The notes below the pieces were generated by a model. The model saw nothing but the letters and a program-made list of their open reading frames with translations. It made no database searches and was not told the DNA's origin. Of a stretch of 64,000 nucleotides of DNA, positions 25,109 through 36,411 are shown in pieces. Position numbers and translations under genes: made by a program. Within the stretch, counting starts at the first letter, position 1, and every line of letters begins with the position of its first letter. This stretch comes from Phoma sp. XZ068 (Eukaryota > Ascomycota > Dothideomycetes > Pleosporales > Didymellaceae), in the NCBI GenBank assembly GCA_004835665.1, contig RBKR01000004.1, forward strand, positions 186,001 to 250,000, in the 5' to 3' direction.

Positions 25109-25933
25109 ATATCAGGCTATTAGATATGATAAATTTCCCAAGATTGTACGGACCCTCAGGCTTGTTCAAGGACGGCTTAAATCAGGTGCTGTCGAGCTTA
25201 GGACGCTCAAGGTCGACGAGGGGTCAGACTTTCCACGTGCGCTCCTGCAGGTACATTAACTTTGGTCAAACAAAATTTCAGCACACCTGTTGTAGCCTTT
25301 ATAATTCCAAGTCGGTTATATTATATAATCTTTCCTAGGTTCATAGCGCTAGGTACATATGAAAGTTACGTTGAGCTCAACGGAGACGCATATCAGGAAA
25401 ACGTCCTTTACCAGAAGCAAAGGATCATCGCAAATACCTAGTTAGGACTTCATTAGTTCACACTATAGGATGAATTTAGATAAGCTTGGAATACTCTTAG
25501 CAAGATTAAGAGGTCATCCCTACTTTGGTAGCCAGCGTAATCTTCAAACTCGCGCGAGGTATAACCCGGGACGCATTCTCTATATGAGGCTTAACCTCTA
25601 CCCAGCAATGTATATAATTAGAGTCATCGGTATCGCCAGGGTTGTGGAGTATACAATTCGAGCTTCGAATAAACCACGACGTGATATGGAAGGGTTTGGA
25701 ATGCTGAATACTTTATCTTCCCCTGTTCCGATCTCGAAAACGTCGTTGTAATAGGAAAGTTCTTAGAAGACAAAACAGGAATCTGCTCATATGTAAAATC
25801 ACCAGATACGGCTTATGACATTCTACCGAATACGCTACCTATAACGATCCACGCCCAGAGTATTCCTGTTTACAGCATCGTAGACCGTACTTACTTCCAC
25901 CCCTCAACCGCACTCTCCGGAATGTGGTGAAGG
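25109..25933 (+). pseudogene. Possible remnant of a decayed gene
   Basis: Three protein-like stretches lie in order on the plus strand: FPKIVRTLRLVQGRLKSG (about 25135-25250, ending at a CAG-GTACAT donor), FIALGTYESYVELNGDAYQ (after TTTCCTAG at 25338), and EYFIFPCSDLENVVVIGKFL running to a stop at 25931-25933. They are separated by stops and the phase does not join across the apparent intron. I do not recognise the family. The last piece overlaps the 3' end of the minus-strand gene at 25891. Confidence 0.25.
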
Positions 25934-26319
25934 AAGATCCATTCATACTCCGAATTGTGCCATGCAAGGTCGTCGATATATAAGCCTAGTTTCTCGGCGA
26001 GAAGTCGGACGTCACGATACTCCGTGCGGTCATCGCTAAGGTCCATATTAATCTTATAGACCGTTACATTCCTCTTTCCTTCCCTGAGTCGCCGGTTTGC
26101 CTCCCGCAGCGCAACAAACTCCTCGCAATACGTTGAAATGAACGGCGTAGGATGTCTATTGGCCCAATCAAGATGTCGTGCAATCTGGTCGAACAGAGTA
26201 TCTCCCTTGCTTCCAAAACGAACTTCGGTATCGGTATCCTCTGCAAAGATACCCTCCCCACGGATATAGCGGGCGCGAGAGCTGGCGTCTTCGACTCGAT
26301 AAAATATGCGTGGACCCAT
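25891..26319 (-). CDS. DUF7587-like small protein
   Basis: 142 aa from ATG 26319. The sequence carries the pattern I associate with the fungal DUF7587 family: PRIFYRVEDASSRARY, a phrase around HLDWANRHPTPFIS, a central ALREANRRLREG, and near the end AWHNSEYEWIFLHHIP. The function of that family is unknown; it is found in multicopy, accessory-type fungal genes. The stop TAA at 25891-25893 is embedded in a strong GTAAGT donor-like sequence, so a further 3' exon cannot be excluded. The core domain nevertheless appears complete. Flanked by decayed sequence on one side and A/T-rich intergenic DNA on the other. Confidence 0.65.
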   Translation of the reverse strand: MGPRIFYRVEDASSRARYIRGEGIFAEDTDTEVRFGSKGDTLFDQIARHLDWANRHPTPFISTYCEEFVALREANRRLREGKRNVTVYKINMDLSDDRTEYRDVRLLAEKLGLYIDDLAWHNSEYEWIFLHHIPESAVEGWK

Positions 26320-27998
26320 GGTTGAATCTGGGAATCTCGTCGTTATGAGGGTTCGCGGTAGTATCCGATATGGAAGAATGCGACGTTAGGTCTAGCGCGA
26401 ACTAACACAAAGTTTGGATTTGCGGATAGCGACGCTACGCGTACTTAGCGTTTGGTCGTTGTGTAATGTAGCGCTAGTTGTAAGAGCGACAACGACTGCT
26501 GTGATAAATGCGGGGTCGAACGCCATCACGTGAACCATCTGGGATGAAATGAGTAGCGTACAGATAAGCTCGATCTACTGTTGCATATACTGTCCTTGGC
26601 ATGATTATGATAAATACAACTCTTCGCCACGCTGTCTAGTAATGAAAGGGCCGAAGCTACATTCTCCCGTGAGTAACATCAATGCTTCTAAACGCTCACA
26701 CTCAAGCTCTATCGAGTTAGCTCAGAAACGATACAGCATGACAAGGCTGAACATAAGTATGCTAGACGTCTTCTGCAACACAAGGACGAATCTCAATCAC
26801 GGTCAAATAAATATACTTTTTGCATAGGAAGGGTTTACAACGCTTTCGGGTCATGTTCGTCTGTCATCTTCTACGCAGTTATTTTCAATCCTTGAGTCGC
26901 CGCTTAGGAGTGTAAGACGACGTGACTTCTAGTATAGGTAGACAAGAACACACCATTAATAGCATGACCAAGCGTACTATACTTTTGCATTACATCCTGC
27001 TATTCTTTTAAGGTAAACTTACAGAACAGTGTCTTCAACCTGAATGGATAAAATAAGGCGATATGGGGAGATTTAAGATGCCAAGTTAGCAGATTCATAG
27101 CACTATGGTGAGTTTTGCGTGACACAGGGATGAATATTACTACAGACGTTGCTCTGTGCAGATATAGATAGAATATTTTTGAGAGATAAACTAAACACGG
27201 CCTGTAAAGCTTTTAAGCCTTCTTCTAAGCTATACTACTAATCTATAGTTACAGCATTGATTACTTTGGTTACTAGTGTGTTGCTATATTCTATTCATCT
27301 CTAGTAGAAACTTAGCATTACTGTTCTATTCTTGTTGATGAGTCCTTTACGTGTTGTATAAACTAATACTCTATTTACTTTATCTATGTGAAGCTTTGTT
27401 GCATTTTAAATTCTGTTTACTAATAGTCTAACGTACTATACCTCTAACAGCGGACCTTGGTGCTATAATGTTAAATGCGGCCGCACTGCGTTGAAGAACT
27501 ATAGTCATAGTTAACGTGGAGGATTTGAAAATAGCCAAGGCACCAATGCAGTATGAACACTATAAGAAGAACTAGTAGAACTCTTTTAACAGAAGAAACA
27601 TTATAAGTCTGAGGATATAGGCTATCGAACTAATAATAAGGAGCCAGCGCGGACCGCAAGAATTGTAAAGGCGGGCAAACCGCGGGCATAATGTTAGCAC
27701 TGCATATAAACCTGCAAGGTCCGCGTCCCCATCTTAGAGTCTTGTATGTGTTTTTTTAAGAAGATGGCGTAGGGTAAGGTTGGGTAGAAATATACATTGC
27801 AAGTAAGCTACCTACCTACCCTATCTACAGGCACAAAACCCGCTTCCCCTTATTCACCGTGTATACCTCCCAAACTCTTCCTCTTATATCTATTTTATTT
27901 ATTCTCCTTCTCTATTTGTGTCCCCTTTCTCCCCCCCCCCCCCCCTTCTTCTTCTTCTTCTTCTTCTTCTTCTTCTTCTTCTTCTTCTTCTTCTTCTT

Positions 27999-28034
<36 letters not shown>

Positions 28035-28826
28035 CCTATCTACAACCCCGCAAAAACTCGCCATTCGAATTTACAATTCAACCGCCCAGGGTACGTCCCT
28101 ACCAACCAAGCAACCAGCACCAAAACAAGACAAGAAGAGAACAAGAAGAGAACAAGACAAGACCAAACAAGCCACAGCAAAAGCAAACTCAAGCTGCGAT
28201 TAAAGAAGATCAAACAGAACCAATCCCCCAAAACCACCAAGCCAAACTAACTAAAAAAAAAAACGAGAAACAAAGCAGAAGCCACTACTCTAATTATCTA
28301 CATCTACATCCATTCCCCAAAACACATCATAACCACCATACCCACACGACAACAAAGACAACAATGAAGACAAGTGCAACGACTACAAAGATGATACTAA
28401 TGCCGACTCGGTCTCTGATCATGATAACTACAACTACTACAACTACTACTATGGTAATAAAGTGTTGAAAATGCGGGGAACGCCCAGTATAATGCCACCG
28501 CCTCCCTCCATTGCTTCCTTTCCTTTCCTTTTCTTTTCTTTTGACTTTGACTTTGACTTTCCTTTTGACTTTGACTGACTTTTAGATACGGTGTAGATGA
28601 TGGTATATAGTCATGAAAACGAGAGAAAACCGCCTCTCTTTGTTAAACTTTTCCTTTTTAACTTGTGTTTGCGGTTTTGCTTACGCTTGCGCTTTCGCTT
28701 ACGCTTACGCTGAACGCACGTAACACCGCTGCTGATGTAGTACATTCCATATCCATATCCATATGCATATATATGGCGATTCCTCTCATCGACTGCAATC
28801 CAGTTCAATCCAATTCAATCCATGCC
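26320..28826. other. Long intergenic region with low-complexity tract
   Basis: No gene recognised. 26,900-27,480 is A/T-rich. 27,900-28,600 is dominated by simple repeats and pyrimidine-rich or CA/AAC-rich sequence. The long Ser/Thr-rich ORF across 27797-28468 is a translation of these repeats. The right end is probably 3' UTR of the CCCH gene. Confidence 0.5.
27931..28033. repeat. Compound microsatellite C15-(TTC)18-(TAC)11
   Basis: A run of 15 C (27931-27945) is followed without a break by about 18 TTC units and about 11 TAC units, ending near 28033. Similar pyrimidine-rich CTTTGA/CCTTT tracts continue at 28515-28580. Likely hypervariable in length and prone to assembly error. Confidence 0.95.
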
Positions 28827-30940
28827 TCAGGTCCCCCACGGCCCCGATCCTACCCCCCTACCAAGCCCACTAAGCACACCCGCACCCCCCTTCTGCGCAC
28901 CCACAGGTGCCAAGTTCGGACTCGGTTTCCCGCCAGAACCCCAACTCAACCCGCTAAGCCGCTTGTTACTCGTGCTGGACGTCGTACTCGCGCCATCCTG
29001 GCTCTTCTTGGGGTCTTCTTCTTCCTCCATGCTGAATAGACCTTGTTCCTCTTCAATACGCTCGCGGGAGATGCTGCTGCTGCTGACGGTGCGGTCGAGG
29101 GTGCCGAGGCGGCCGCTGGGGCTACCGGAGGAGGCGGTGAGGCGGTTTATGCCGGGGTGTTGGGGGTTTGATGTTGGTGCGGGGAGGCCGGGGGATTCTT
29201 CGCGGGAGGAGAGGCGTGTGCGTTGGAGTTGCTGGCTGATCATGCTCATGGAGGCTTGGCGGGGTGGGGAGGAGACGAAGGGGCTTGTGTCGCCGGAGGT
29301 GGGGCGGTTGAGGGCGCGGAGGGAGGGGGATGCCCCGGGGTGGAGACTGGAGTTGCGCAAGGGCGAGCCGACGTGGCCGAATGCTGAGGCGCCGGGGAGG
29401 GAGCCAGACTCGATGTTGTCGTTCATGGGCCGTGATTTGCCCCAGAGCGACTGGAAGCGGGAGGGCGACGCGGTTGCTGCGGATGGCGATCCATACCGGT
29501 CTGATGCTGTGGGCGATGCTCCTAGCCTGGACATGGAGGCTTGCTGGAACGAGTTGCTTTCACTATCACCCTGGTCGCGTGAAAAGCGGCGCATCTTCTC
29601 CTGCGGGGTGAGAAGGTCGCTCAGCGAGTGCGGCAGCAGATCCTCCTCAAACTTGCCAATCATATCCGTGTCGTCCCACTCCTCGTCCTTGTACGTCGGC
29701 CGCGCGCCCACACTTGAAGACATGAGGTTTCTCGACCGGTTCGCAGCGAGTTCCGAGTGCAGCATCCGCCTCCCGGCCGGCGGCTCAACTGAATCTGGTG
29801 GTGAGGAGCCTAACGCTGCCGCCCTGCTCCGCGAGCCGTGGCCGAATGCGGAGTCGTGGAGGTTGCGGAGGGCAGACGAGTCGGCTTGATACGAGGAAGG
29901 CGGTGAGCCTGCGAGGAACTTGGCGGGGACGGACGAAGCAATGGGGCCGTAGCGGGCCATGTGGGAGATGCCCTGGCTGTCAAACGACGCCGGCAGCGGT
30001 ACGTCCATGACGCTGAGGCCCTTTTGCACGGGCGACAGCGCGTGGCGGCCGTTCTCGTTCGGCGGCGAGCCGTAGTTGGAGCCCGGGTGGGAGGAGAAGG
30101 TGGTGTCGATGGTGGGGATCATGTCGTACTGGTCCTTGGGCATGGCGTAGGGGTCGTCGGGCATGTACTGGTAGCCGGGCTGCATGGGGGCCATGTGGGC
30201 CTGCATGGTCAGCAGCGAGCTGTTCATGGGCGGCTCTTGGTTGTGGATGTTGACGCGGCCAAAGTGGCCTCTGCCCATGTTGCCGTTGACGACATGGCCG
30301 TTGGGGAGGATGTGGGCGAGGGCGCATTTGTGGCCGAACTTGCAGTTGCCCTGGATGTGTTAGTAGACATGACTGCCCGCATTGTACTGCAATCCTCACC
30401 TTGGTAAAGTACTTGCACGGCGCGCGCTCCGTCACAGGCTCGTCCGAGTGCAGGAACGGACACGCCTTGCCCGCCTGGCACGCGCCCTGGCGGTAGAACT
30501 TGCAGGGGACGTGTGAAGTGCCTGTCGCGTCAGCCTGATATCTGCATCCACCGCACGCAATGCCTACTCTTGTTGCTGGGCGGGCTGCGCGGGCCCGCAA
30601 AGCCCATCTCGCGCAGGTGGGCGCCGTTGCCGTGGCCGTTGACGCGCCCGCCGGGCACCGCCATGGGCTGGCCGTTGCCGTTTGCGCTCGCGCTCGCCAT
30701 GCCGCCGGTGGAAGAGTGCTGGCGCACGCGAGGTCGGGGATTGTGCGGGGGGCTCGATGCGTAGGCCGCGGGCGGGGCGTGTGCGGTCGCGGCGTAGGTG
30801 GCCGTCGAGGGGTTCAGCTGGTGTGCAAAGGCTCCGTTCGGGAGCGGTGGTGATGGCGGGGGCTGTTCGTAGTGGGGCTGTTCGTCGCCCGCCTCTGCGT
30901 TCGGATTCGGATGGCTGGAGGGCGCAAACGCGGTCGACAT
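28827..30940 (-). CDS. Two-finger CCCH zinc-finger protein (Lee1-like)
   Basis: About 672 aa in three exons: 30940-30568, 30521-30400, 30350-28827. The start ATG 30940 gives MSTAFAPSSHPNPN. Two tandem C-x7-C-x5-C-x3-H fingers span exons 2 and 3: CKFYRQGACQAGKACPFLH and CKYFTKGNCKFGHKCALAH. The 49-bp intron (30399-30351) splits the second finger right after FTK. The N-terminal 120 aa are Pro/Ala/Asn-rich and the C-terminal 450 aa are Ser/Pro-rich and disordered. A motif (EEWDDTDMIGKFEEDLLPHS) stands out in the middle as a possible conserved peptide. The tandem fingers resemble yeast Lee1 and related fungal proteins; an RNA-binding, post-transcriptional role is inferred. Upstream DNA (30941-31780) is its probable promoter. 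Confidence 0.85.
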
Positions 30941-31780
30941 GGTCACATGCCACCGACGCCCGAGTCAAGTGAAGGTCGGCACGGGTGAGGACGCTCGAGC
31001 ACGACGGATCCGACGCAGGCAGAGTGAGGGCAGACTAGGACACCACCAGCCCCGAACCTGGAGTAAGAGACTGATATGCGATGGCGACTGCGAGCCTCTA
31101 AGCCGAGTCCAGCCTAGCTCCACGAAACCGGCCGATCGCTTGGAGCGGGAGTCTGTCGGAGCCAAGCGGAGACTCGAGAGTAGTGAGACTGTCGGGCGTA
31201 GCGCAACCTGAAGTAGTGAGTGGAGCGTGCTTCAACCTGCGTCCAAGTGAGGCTTCAACAACGGATACAAGCTGAGCTTCTATCCTACCAAAGAAGTAAA
31301 CAAAGGTAAGTAAAGTAAAGTAAAGTTCGCAGCACGTTCGCATCTCACACGACCAAACACGTGCAACTACATCGTAGGCACCACAGTGCAGTGAGGCTGC
31401 AGGGCACGCACCTGTCCGTCCTAGTACTTGCGTACGGACTAGGGTCCTGCACCTGCGCTGCACCTGCGCAGCCCCGTCACGCGGGCCGAGGCCATCACGC
31501 GGCAAGACTTCGACGTCTACGCGCCGGACCCTTGGACATCTTCACGCCGCCTGAGCTACTACCTGAGACACTCCACACCCAGGAAAGAAACCCCCGCCAA
31601 CCAGACTGCACACATATACTCAAAGTTCTGCACCATCTACTACATGGTCATCTGCGAGTGCCACCTGCAGGAACACATGCTTCATTGTACATATACTGAC
31701 CAACTATACAATGCTATCTATGTCGTCATATCCTACATCTCTCCAGCTCCACCACTCCCCCATCCAAACAGCCTAGACAC
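30941..31780. promoter_or_regulatory. Upstream region of CCCH gene, 3' flank of next gene
   Basis: About 840 bp without a gene. It has a CACGTG hexamer at 31359-31364 and a short AAGTAAAGTAAAGTAAAG repeat near 31308-31325. The promoter role is inferred only from position. Confidence 0.35.
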
Positions 31781-34700
31781 CTAAACATGTCCAACCCTCA
31801 TAATCCCCGCCCCACAGCTACCATCCCACCACTCCAACCCCAAATTATCCATGAAAAAAACCTGCTGCACCCCCAACCCCGTAAAAGCTTGAATCTGAAT
31901 CCCCGACAGCGCTCTAAACCGCTCATCAAACACCACCTTCGTAAGCCTGCAATGGATATACCCCCAACAAGCCGGTAATGTGGCATTCTGCTCTGCAACA
32001 AGCACCTCCCCCTTCATCACCTCATCATACCTGTACCCCGATATACGCAGCTCACATGGCGCAAGCCCACTCAACGCACATCCAAAGAATCCCGAATGCG
32101 CATTAAACCAGTACGCCTTCACCGACGCACGAGGGCCCGCGCCAATCTCGCCTGGAAGCAGTGTGCCTGTAAACGCGGTGTTGGGAAGCAAGCGGCCAGC
32201 CAGGGGTAGGAACATGGCGACGTTGGGCTGCGAGATGGCAGGGTAGGGCTCCCATTTATCAGGGACGTGTGTAAAGCCGTTTGCGTAGAAGAGGTGGTGG
32301 TATGGGTTGGTCATGCCGTTAACGACGAGGAGGTTGTTTTCGTTCGGGTCAACGGTGGTGTCATCAAACGAGAGGGTGAAGTTGCCGGATTCGCCACAGT
32401 GTGTAGGTTCAGCTGGTGAAGGCTCGTTCTGTGTGGGTATCGCTGCCTCGCGAGCAACGGTGTTGATGACAGTTATGAACCTGCTTGGCGTTGACTTGAA
32501 CAGCTCAAACGGCGGGAGCTCTGATAGCGGAGTCTGACGAATCGTTCTTGTGGTGAGTGGTATAGTCTGCAGGTCGGAAGGCTCTGGGCCAATGACTGTC
32601 GGATATGTCCCTGTCCAATACGACACAGTCGTCGTGATGGTCGGCGTGGGAAAGATAAAGACGACTGATGTGTCCCCATATGCAACAACTCGTGTCATTA
32701 GAGCGCGAGTTTGCACGGCTGATGTTGCGTTGAGACTAGATGGTGGAGTGGATGTGATCACGACAGGCGCATTGGTCAGTGTTCTAGTCAGCGTTGATGT
32801 ACTGAGAGAAGTCGACGATATCCCTATGCTTGAGCTGTTTGAAGGAAGCACGCCAGGTCTACCCGGGGCAGCACCTGACGTAGCAGAAAGCACGGGTGTC
32901 GAAAAGCTGACTGACTGACTCAGACCGAGGGACGAGGACGAGCTGAAAGAGTTGCTGAACGTCGCACTTGATGCGGTAGTCGATGTGGCATTAACTAACC
33001 TTGATGAACCAGGTAAGTCGAGGCTACTGCTCAGAAATGAAGACAACGAAGAGCTTGATGAAAGCCTCGAGTTCGCAGGGGATGAAATCGTGAGGACAAA
33101 GGAGCTCAAGCTTTCTGATGTCGCAGTCGTCAAGCCTGCTGATGATGGAGCAGTGAGCGAAGCCATACTGCTCGAGGAAGAGTTGGTCGCAATGGTAGAA
33201 CTTGAGCTGGTAGAAAAATTGAACCGCCCTGTGCTTAATGTACCCGTCATCAAATAACTGCTCGTCGACAAACTTGTGATCATTGCATCCGATGACGGAC
33301 TCGATGTAGAATTAGTTCCAGATGAAGACAGCACTGGGAAAGTGGCACTTGTTGCACTCGGGTTCGTCATCGGTACGGTAGAGGCACCTGTCGGAAAGAG
33401 TGGGGCGGTTGTTGACGATGAAGTTGTTCTGGGCGCTTGCAAAGAGCTCGTCATACCTCCCAATGAAGCCTCGCCAGAGCCTAACGAAGTTGGGTTCAAG
33501 AACGCAGAAGAAACTGACGAAGACAACGACGATATCGATGATGATACAGTATTCAGCCAAGACGATATGTAGCTAGTAGAAGCTGTTGCAGGCTCAGACA
33601 CTGTGCTCGTCGATATAATCGACAACGTTGGGAAGTTAGATGAAGATGAGGAGCCCAGCCCAGGTGTAGGTATACTTGGTGATTGTGGCGGTGCGGAAGG
33701 AGGTAATGTAACATCAGAAGATGTCAAGGATGTATGGCCAATGGAGGATGAAGAGCTGTCCGACAGAATAGGTACGGGAGGCACCATCCCTGTGATTTCA
33801 GTCGTCCGATCAGAGCTAGTCTGAGTGACTGTAGTCGTAAGCGCAGTCTGAGTAATGCTGGTGTCAGGCTCCGGAAGCGACACAGTGAAACCTCCACTCG
33901 ACCGTATCTTTGCAGAGCTCAAACTCATTGCCAATTGTGAACTCGAAGAATTTAACGTCAGCGGTGGGACTGGCAACGAAGTTGTGCCGCCAATTTTGGT
34001 CGTCACTGTGCTAGTAGACACCCCAACCTGTCCACCAGACAAAACAGACGTAAAAGTAGACAAAATGGTTGTAGTCACGCTGGACAGGGTGGATACCGAA
34101 GTCGTAGCACTCAGAGTCTCCGTCAATACTACGTTTATTGTTGTCCTCTGTCTATCTGGTAGAGTACTCGTCACTGTTATGAGCAGGCTTGACACCGTGG
34201 ACAATGTCACGGTAGACGAGAGCGACGATGGTGCAGCGGTAGGGAGAGTCATTGAATTGCTGGTAGAAGTAGTTCGTCCATTTGAAGATGTTAAGTTTGG
34301 TGTGGTGGAGATGCTTGCCGCTGGAGGTAAGTTCGAACCAGGCGATGAATTCAATGGAGGGCCGCTTAGTAAGGTTGTAGATGTAGTGGTCAGCACCACT
34401 GTCTGTCCACCAGGTATGGTGCTGGTAGTCACAAAGACAGAGTTGGACATTGTGGCTAGGCTGCTAATTACCGAGTCGCCAGATGTTGAAGGCAAGGCAG
34501 CAGTGGATGTTGTGGTCACTTGACCAGTTGAGCCCAGTGGACTTGACCGTATCTCCTGCGTTTGAGTGGCTGGCAAAGACATAGAACCCCATGTTACACT
34601 TGAAGTCATGCTCGTAGACGAAGGCGCTGATCCTGGACCCAGCAGAGCCGTGGACGCAACAGGGGGTGGATATGAAGGCTGCGCAATAGGAGTGTTTGAT

Positions 34701-35941
34701 GTTGAAAGAATCCTCGACGGTGGTAGTAGCGAGCTCTGCAGGGTCGGTGGCAAGGCTACCGGCGGGGATACCAATGCCACAGAAGATACGATGACATTGT
34801 TTCCAGACGTGACCGTACCGGTAAATGTGGTTCCAGTGCCAGATGACAGCGATGATGACAGCGAACTTGAAAAAACTGGCACTGAAGTGCTAGATGTTTT
34901 CTGCATGCTGGACCCCACTGAAGGCAGCGAAGAGGTGTCAAGCGCTGACACGGATGTACGATTGGCAAAGGTAGCTGAGCGACTCGGCGGAGTGACGCTG
35001 TTCAGCCACTCAGTAGTCCCATTAATAACCGAGTAGTAGTAAGTCCCTCGCGCCGGATCTGATGGCGTAGCAGCAATGAGCGAAACAGTGATGATTGGAC
35101 CTGGTATGGTAACATAGACAACGCTGCAGTTGGCGGGTTCGACAATGTTTTGCGCGTTGACGCCTGTGATCAGCCCGGTAAGGATGAAGTCCATGGCGGT
35201 GTAAGCGACATAGCAGCAGATGACAAGTAAACCAAACGTCAGGACAATGTCCATTCTGCGGGGTCCTTGGAAACCTCGGATTGCGGCGATGGCGAGCTTT
35301 CGAATCCATCGATATATACGACATGGCCACCAGGAGGAGGGTTTGAACCTCTTTCGCGGGAGCTTCTGCTCAAGGCCTCCTTTCGTGGCTGCTTGTGTGG
35401 CTTCTTTGAGTTCGGTTTCATCCCAATTGTTCGATATTACTGAATCGCGTTTCTTGGCGGGTTTTGGTTTGATACGGTCATGCAAATCCCTGATCGGAGG
35501 AAACGAGTCTCCGCTGCCATCCATGGATTGGAGAGACGTCCGTCGCGATGCGCTCAATTCTTGCTGAGAAGGACTACCACTGTCAGGTACAGATGAGGTC
35601 ACGTCATCGGCGAAGGTCAACTGCTTGACCTCATTACTCTGATTCTCTCGTCGCTTAGCCCTCTTTCGTGCCTTCTTCGACAGTGGAGTGGGACTCTGGG
35701 AAACGGGGACAGCATCGGTGGAGGCTGTATGTATATTGCCACTTTGTATGTTGCCACCGGGGGATGTATTATCGACACTCGTGGGCTGAGGCGATGCAGG
35801 TTGGGATACGTCAACGAATTCCGAGGAAGCATTGCGACTGGCGACAATCTGGCGCAAACAATCCCTTACTGGCGTCTCCGGTGTGGGTTGAGGTTGAGGT
35901 TTACGTCTGTACGCTCCTTTCTTGCATGCTGTTCTCGCCAT
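31781..35941 (-). CDS. Large Ser/Thr-rich membrane-anchored protein with conserved C-terminal domain
   Basis: Single-exon ORF of 1386 aa from ATG 35941. Residues 1 to about 215 are basic and charged (KKARKRAKRRENQ) and likely cytoplasmic. One hydrophobic segment follows (IVLTFGLLVICCYVAYTAM), suggesting a type II membrane protein. About 850 residues are then composed mostly of Ser and Thr with Val/Pro, a mucin-like stalk probably heavily O-glycosylated. The last 220 residues form a compact domain starting CGESGNFTLSFDD, with VNGMTNPYHHLFYANGF, WFNAHSGFFGCALSG and a tail LEWWDGSCGAG. I associate this C-terminal domain with a fungal uncharacterised family (DUF7371-like, uncertain). A role at the cell surface or wall is inferred from layout only. 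Confidence 0.8.
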   Translation of the reverse strand: MARTACKKGAYRRKPQPQPTPETPVRDCLRQIVASRNASSEFVDVSQPASPQPTSVDNTSPGGNIQSGNIHTASTDAVPVSQSPTPLSKKARKRAKRRENQSNEVKQLTFADDVTSSVPDSGSPSQQELSASRRTSLQSMDGSGDSFPPIRDLHDRIKPKPAKKRDSVISNNWDETELKEATQAATKGGLEQKLPRKRFKPSSWWPCRIYRWIRKLAIAAIRGFQGPRRMDIVLTFGLLVICCYVAYTAMDFILTGLITGVNAQNIVEPANCSVVYVTIPGPIITVSLIAATPSDPARGTYYYSVINGTTEWLNSVTPPSRSATFANRTSVSALDTSSLPSVGSSMQKTSSTSVPVFSSSLSSSLSSGTGTTFTGTVTSGNNVIVSSVALVSPPVALPPTLQSSLLPPSRILSTSNTPIAQPSYPPPVASTALLGPGSAPSSTSMTSSVTWGSMSLPATQTQEIRSSPLGSTGQVTTTSTAALPSTSGDSVISSLATMSNSVFVTTSTIPGGQTVVLTTTSTTLLSGPPLNSSPGSNLPPAASISTTPNLTSSNGRTTSTSNSMTLPTAAPSSLSSTVTLSTVSSLLITVTSTLPDRQRTTINVVLTETLSATTSVSTLSSVTTTILSTFTSVLSGGQVGVSTSTVTTKIGGTTSLPVPPLTLNSSSSQLAMSLSSAKIRSSGGFTVSLPEPDTSITQTALTTTVTQTSSDRTTEITGMVPPVPILSDSSSSSIGHTSLTSSDVTLPPSAPPQSPSIPTPGLGSSSSSNFPTLSIISTSTVSEPATASTSYISSWLNTVSSSISSLSSSVSSAFLNPTSLGSGEASLGGMTSSLQAPRTTSSSTTAPLFPTGASTVPMTNPSATSATFPVLSSSGTNSTSSPSSDAMITSLSTSSYLMTGTLSTGRFNFSTSSSSTIATNSSSSSMASLTAPSSAGLTTATSESLSSFVLTISSPANSRLSSSSSLSSFLSSSLDLPGSSRLVNATSTTASSATFSNSFSSSSSLGLSQSVSFSTPVLSATSGAAPGRPGVLPSNSSSIGISSTSLSTSTLTRTLTNAPVVITSTPPSSLNATSAVQTRALMTRVVAYGDTSVVFIFPTPTITTTVSYWTGTYPTVIGPEPSDLQTIPLTTRTIRQTPLSELPPFELFKSTPSRFITVINTVAREAAIPTQNEPSPAEPTHCGESGNFTLSFDDTTVDPNENNLLVVNGMTNPYHHLFYANGFTHVPDKWEPYPAISQPNVAMFLPLAGRLLPNTAFTGTLLPGEIGAGPRASVKAYWFNAHSGFFGCALSGLAPCELRISGYRYDEVMKGEVLVAEQNATLPACWGYIHCRLTKVVFDERFRALSGIQIQAFTGLGVQQVFFMDNLGLEWWDGSCGAGIMRVGHV

Positions 35942-36411
35942 GATTTGTAGTGGCGGATATACGGCAAAGATAATGCGGCACCGAGGATATATCGAGTAGG
36001 CTGCTGTACAGTGAGCGTATGTTGTCTTTGATATCGTGGAAGTGTAGCAAGTGAGAACGTCGCTGTAGGTTTGGGAGCATGTTTACCAAGATCGAGACCT
36101 CACCTTCCATGGTTGGCGGCTGCGGATAGCTGACAGAAGCAGCTGGAGCGATGGATTACTGCGAGAGAGTGAGGGTGAGGTGCGGTGTGGTGGGTGTTGA
36201 CCGCCTCTCCGGGTTGTTGCAGCTGCAATTTTGCAGGATCGCGGTTGCTTTTTGGGTCAATCTTAGCACCATTTCAAATGGGATATCCTGGAAAGATGCA
36301 GAAAATGCAAGAATGTGAAGGTGTTACGATAGCGTCTTGTCGCACGCTCAATTATATTGTCGCAGGTCGATTTTTGGTGTCGCAAACTGCGGGCGTATCA
36401 TGCTCAAATCT
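35942..36411. other. Short intergenic region
   Basis: About 470 bp holding the 5' flank of the Ser/Thr-rich gene and the 3' flank of the Utp18 gene. No feature recognised. Confidence 0.4.

Noticed and set aside
27797..28468. 223-aa Ser/Thr-rich ORF on the plus strand
   Set aside because: It is a translation of the TTC and TAC microsatellites and flanking AAC-rich sequence; all three frames stay open for the same reason.
28822..29889. 355-aa plus-strand ORF
   Set aside because: Antisense shadow of the GC-rich CCCH zinc-finger gene; no protein motif, while the minus strand has two perfect CCCH fingers upstream.
33855..34523. Acidic, Val-rich plus-strand ORFs across 32.5-35 kb
   Set aside because: Antisense of Ser/Thr codons in the mucin-like gene gives Val/Asp/Glu-rich frames.
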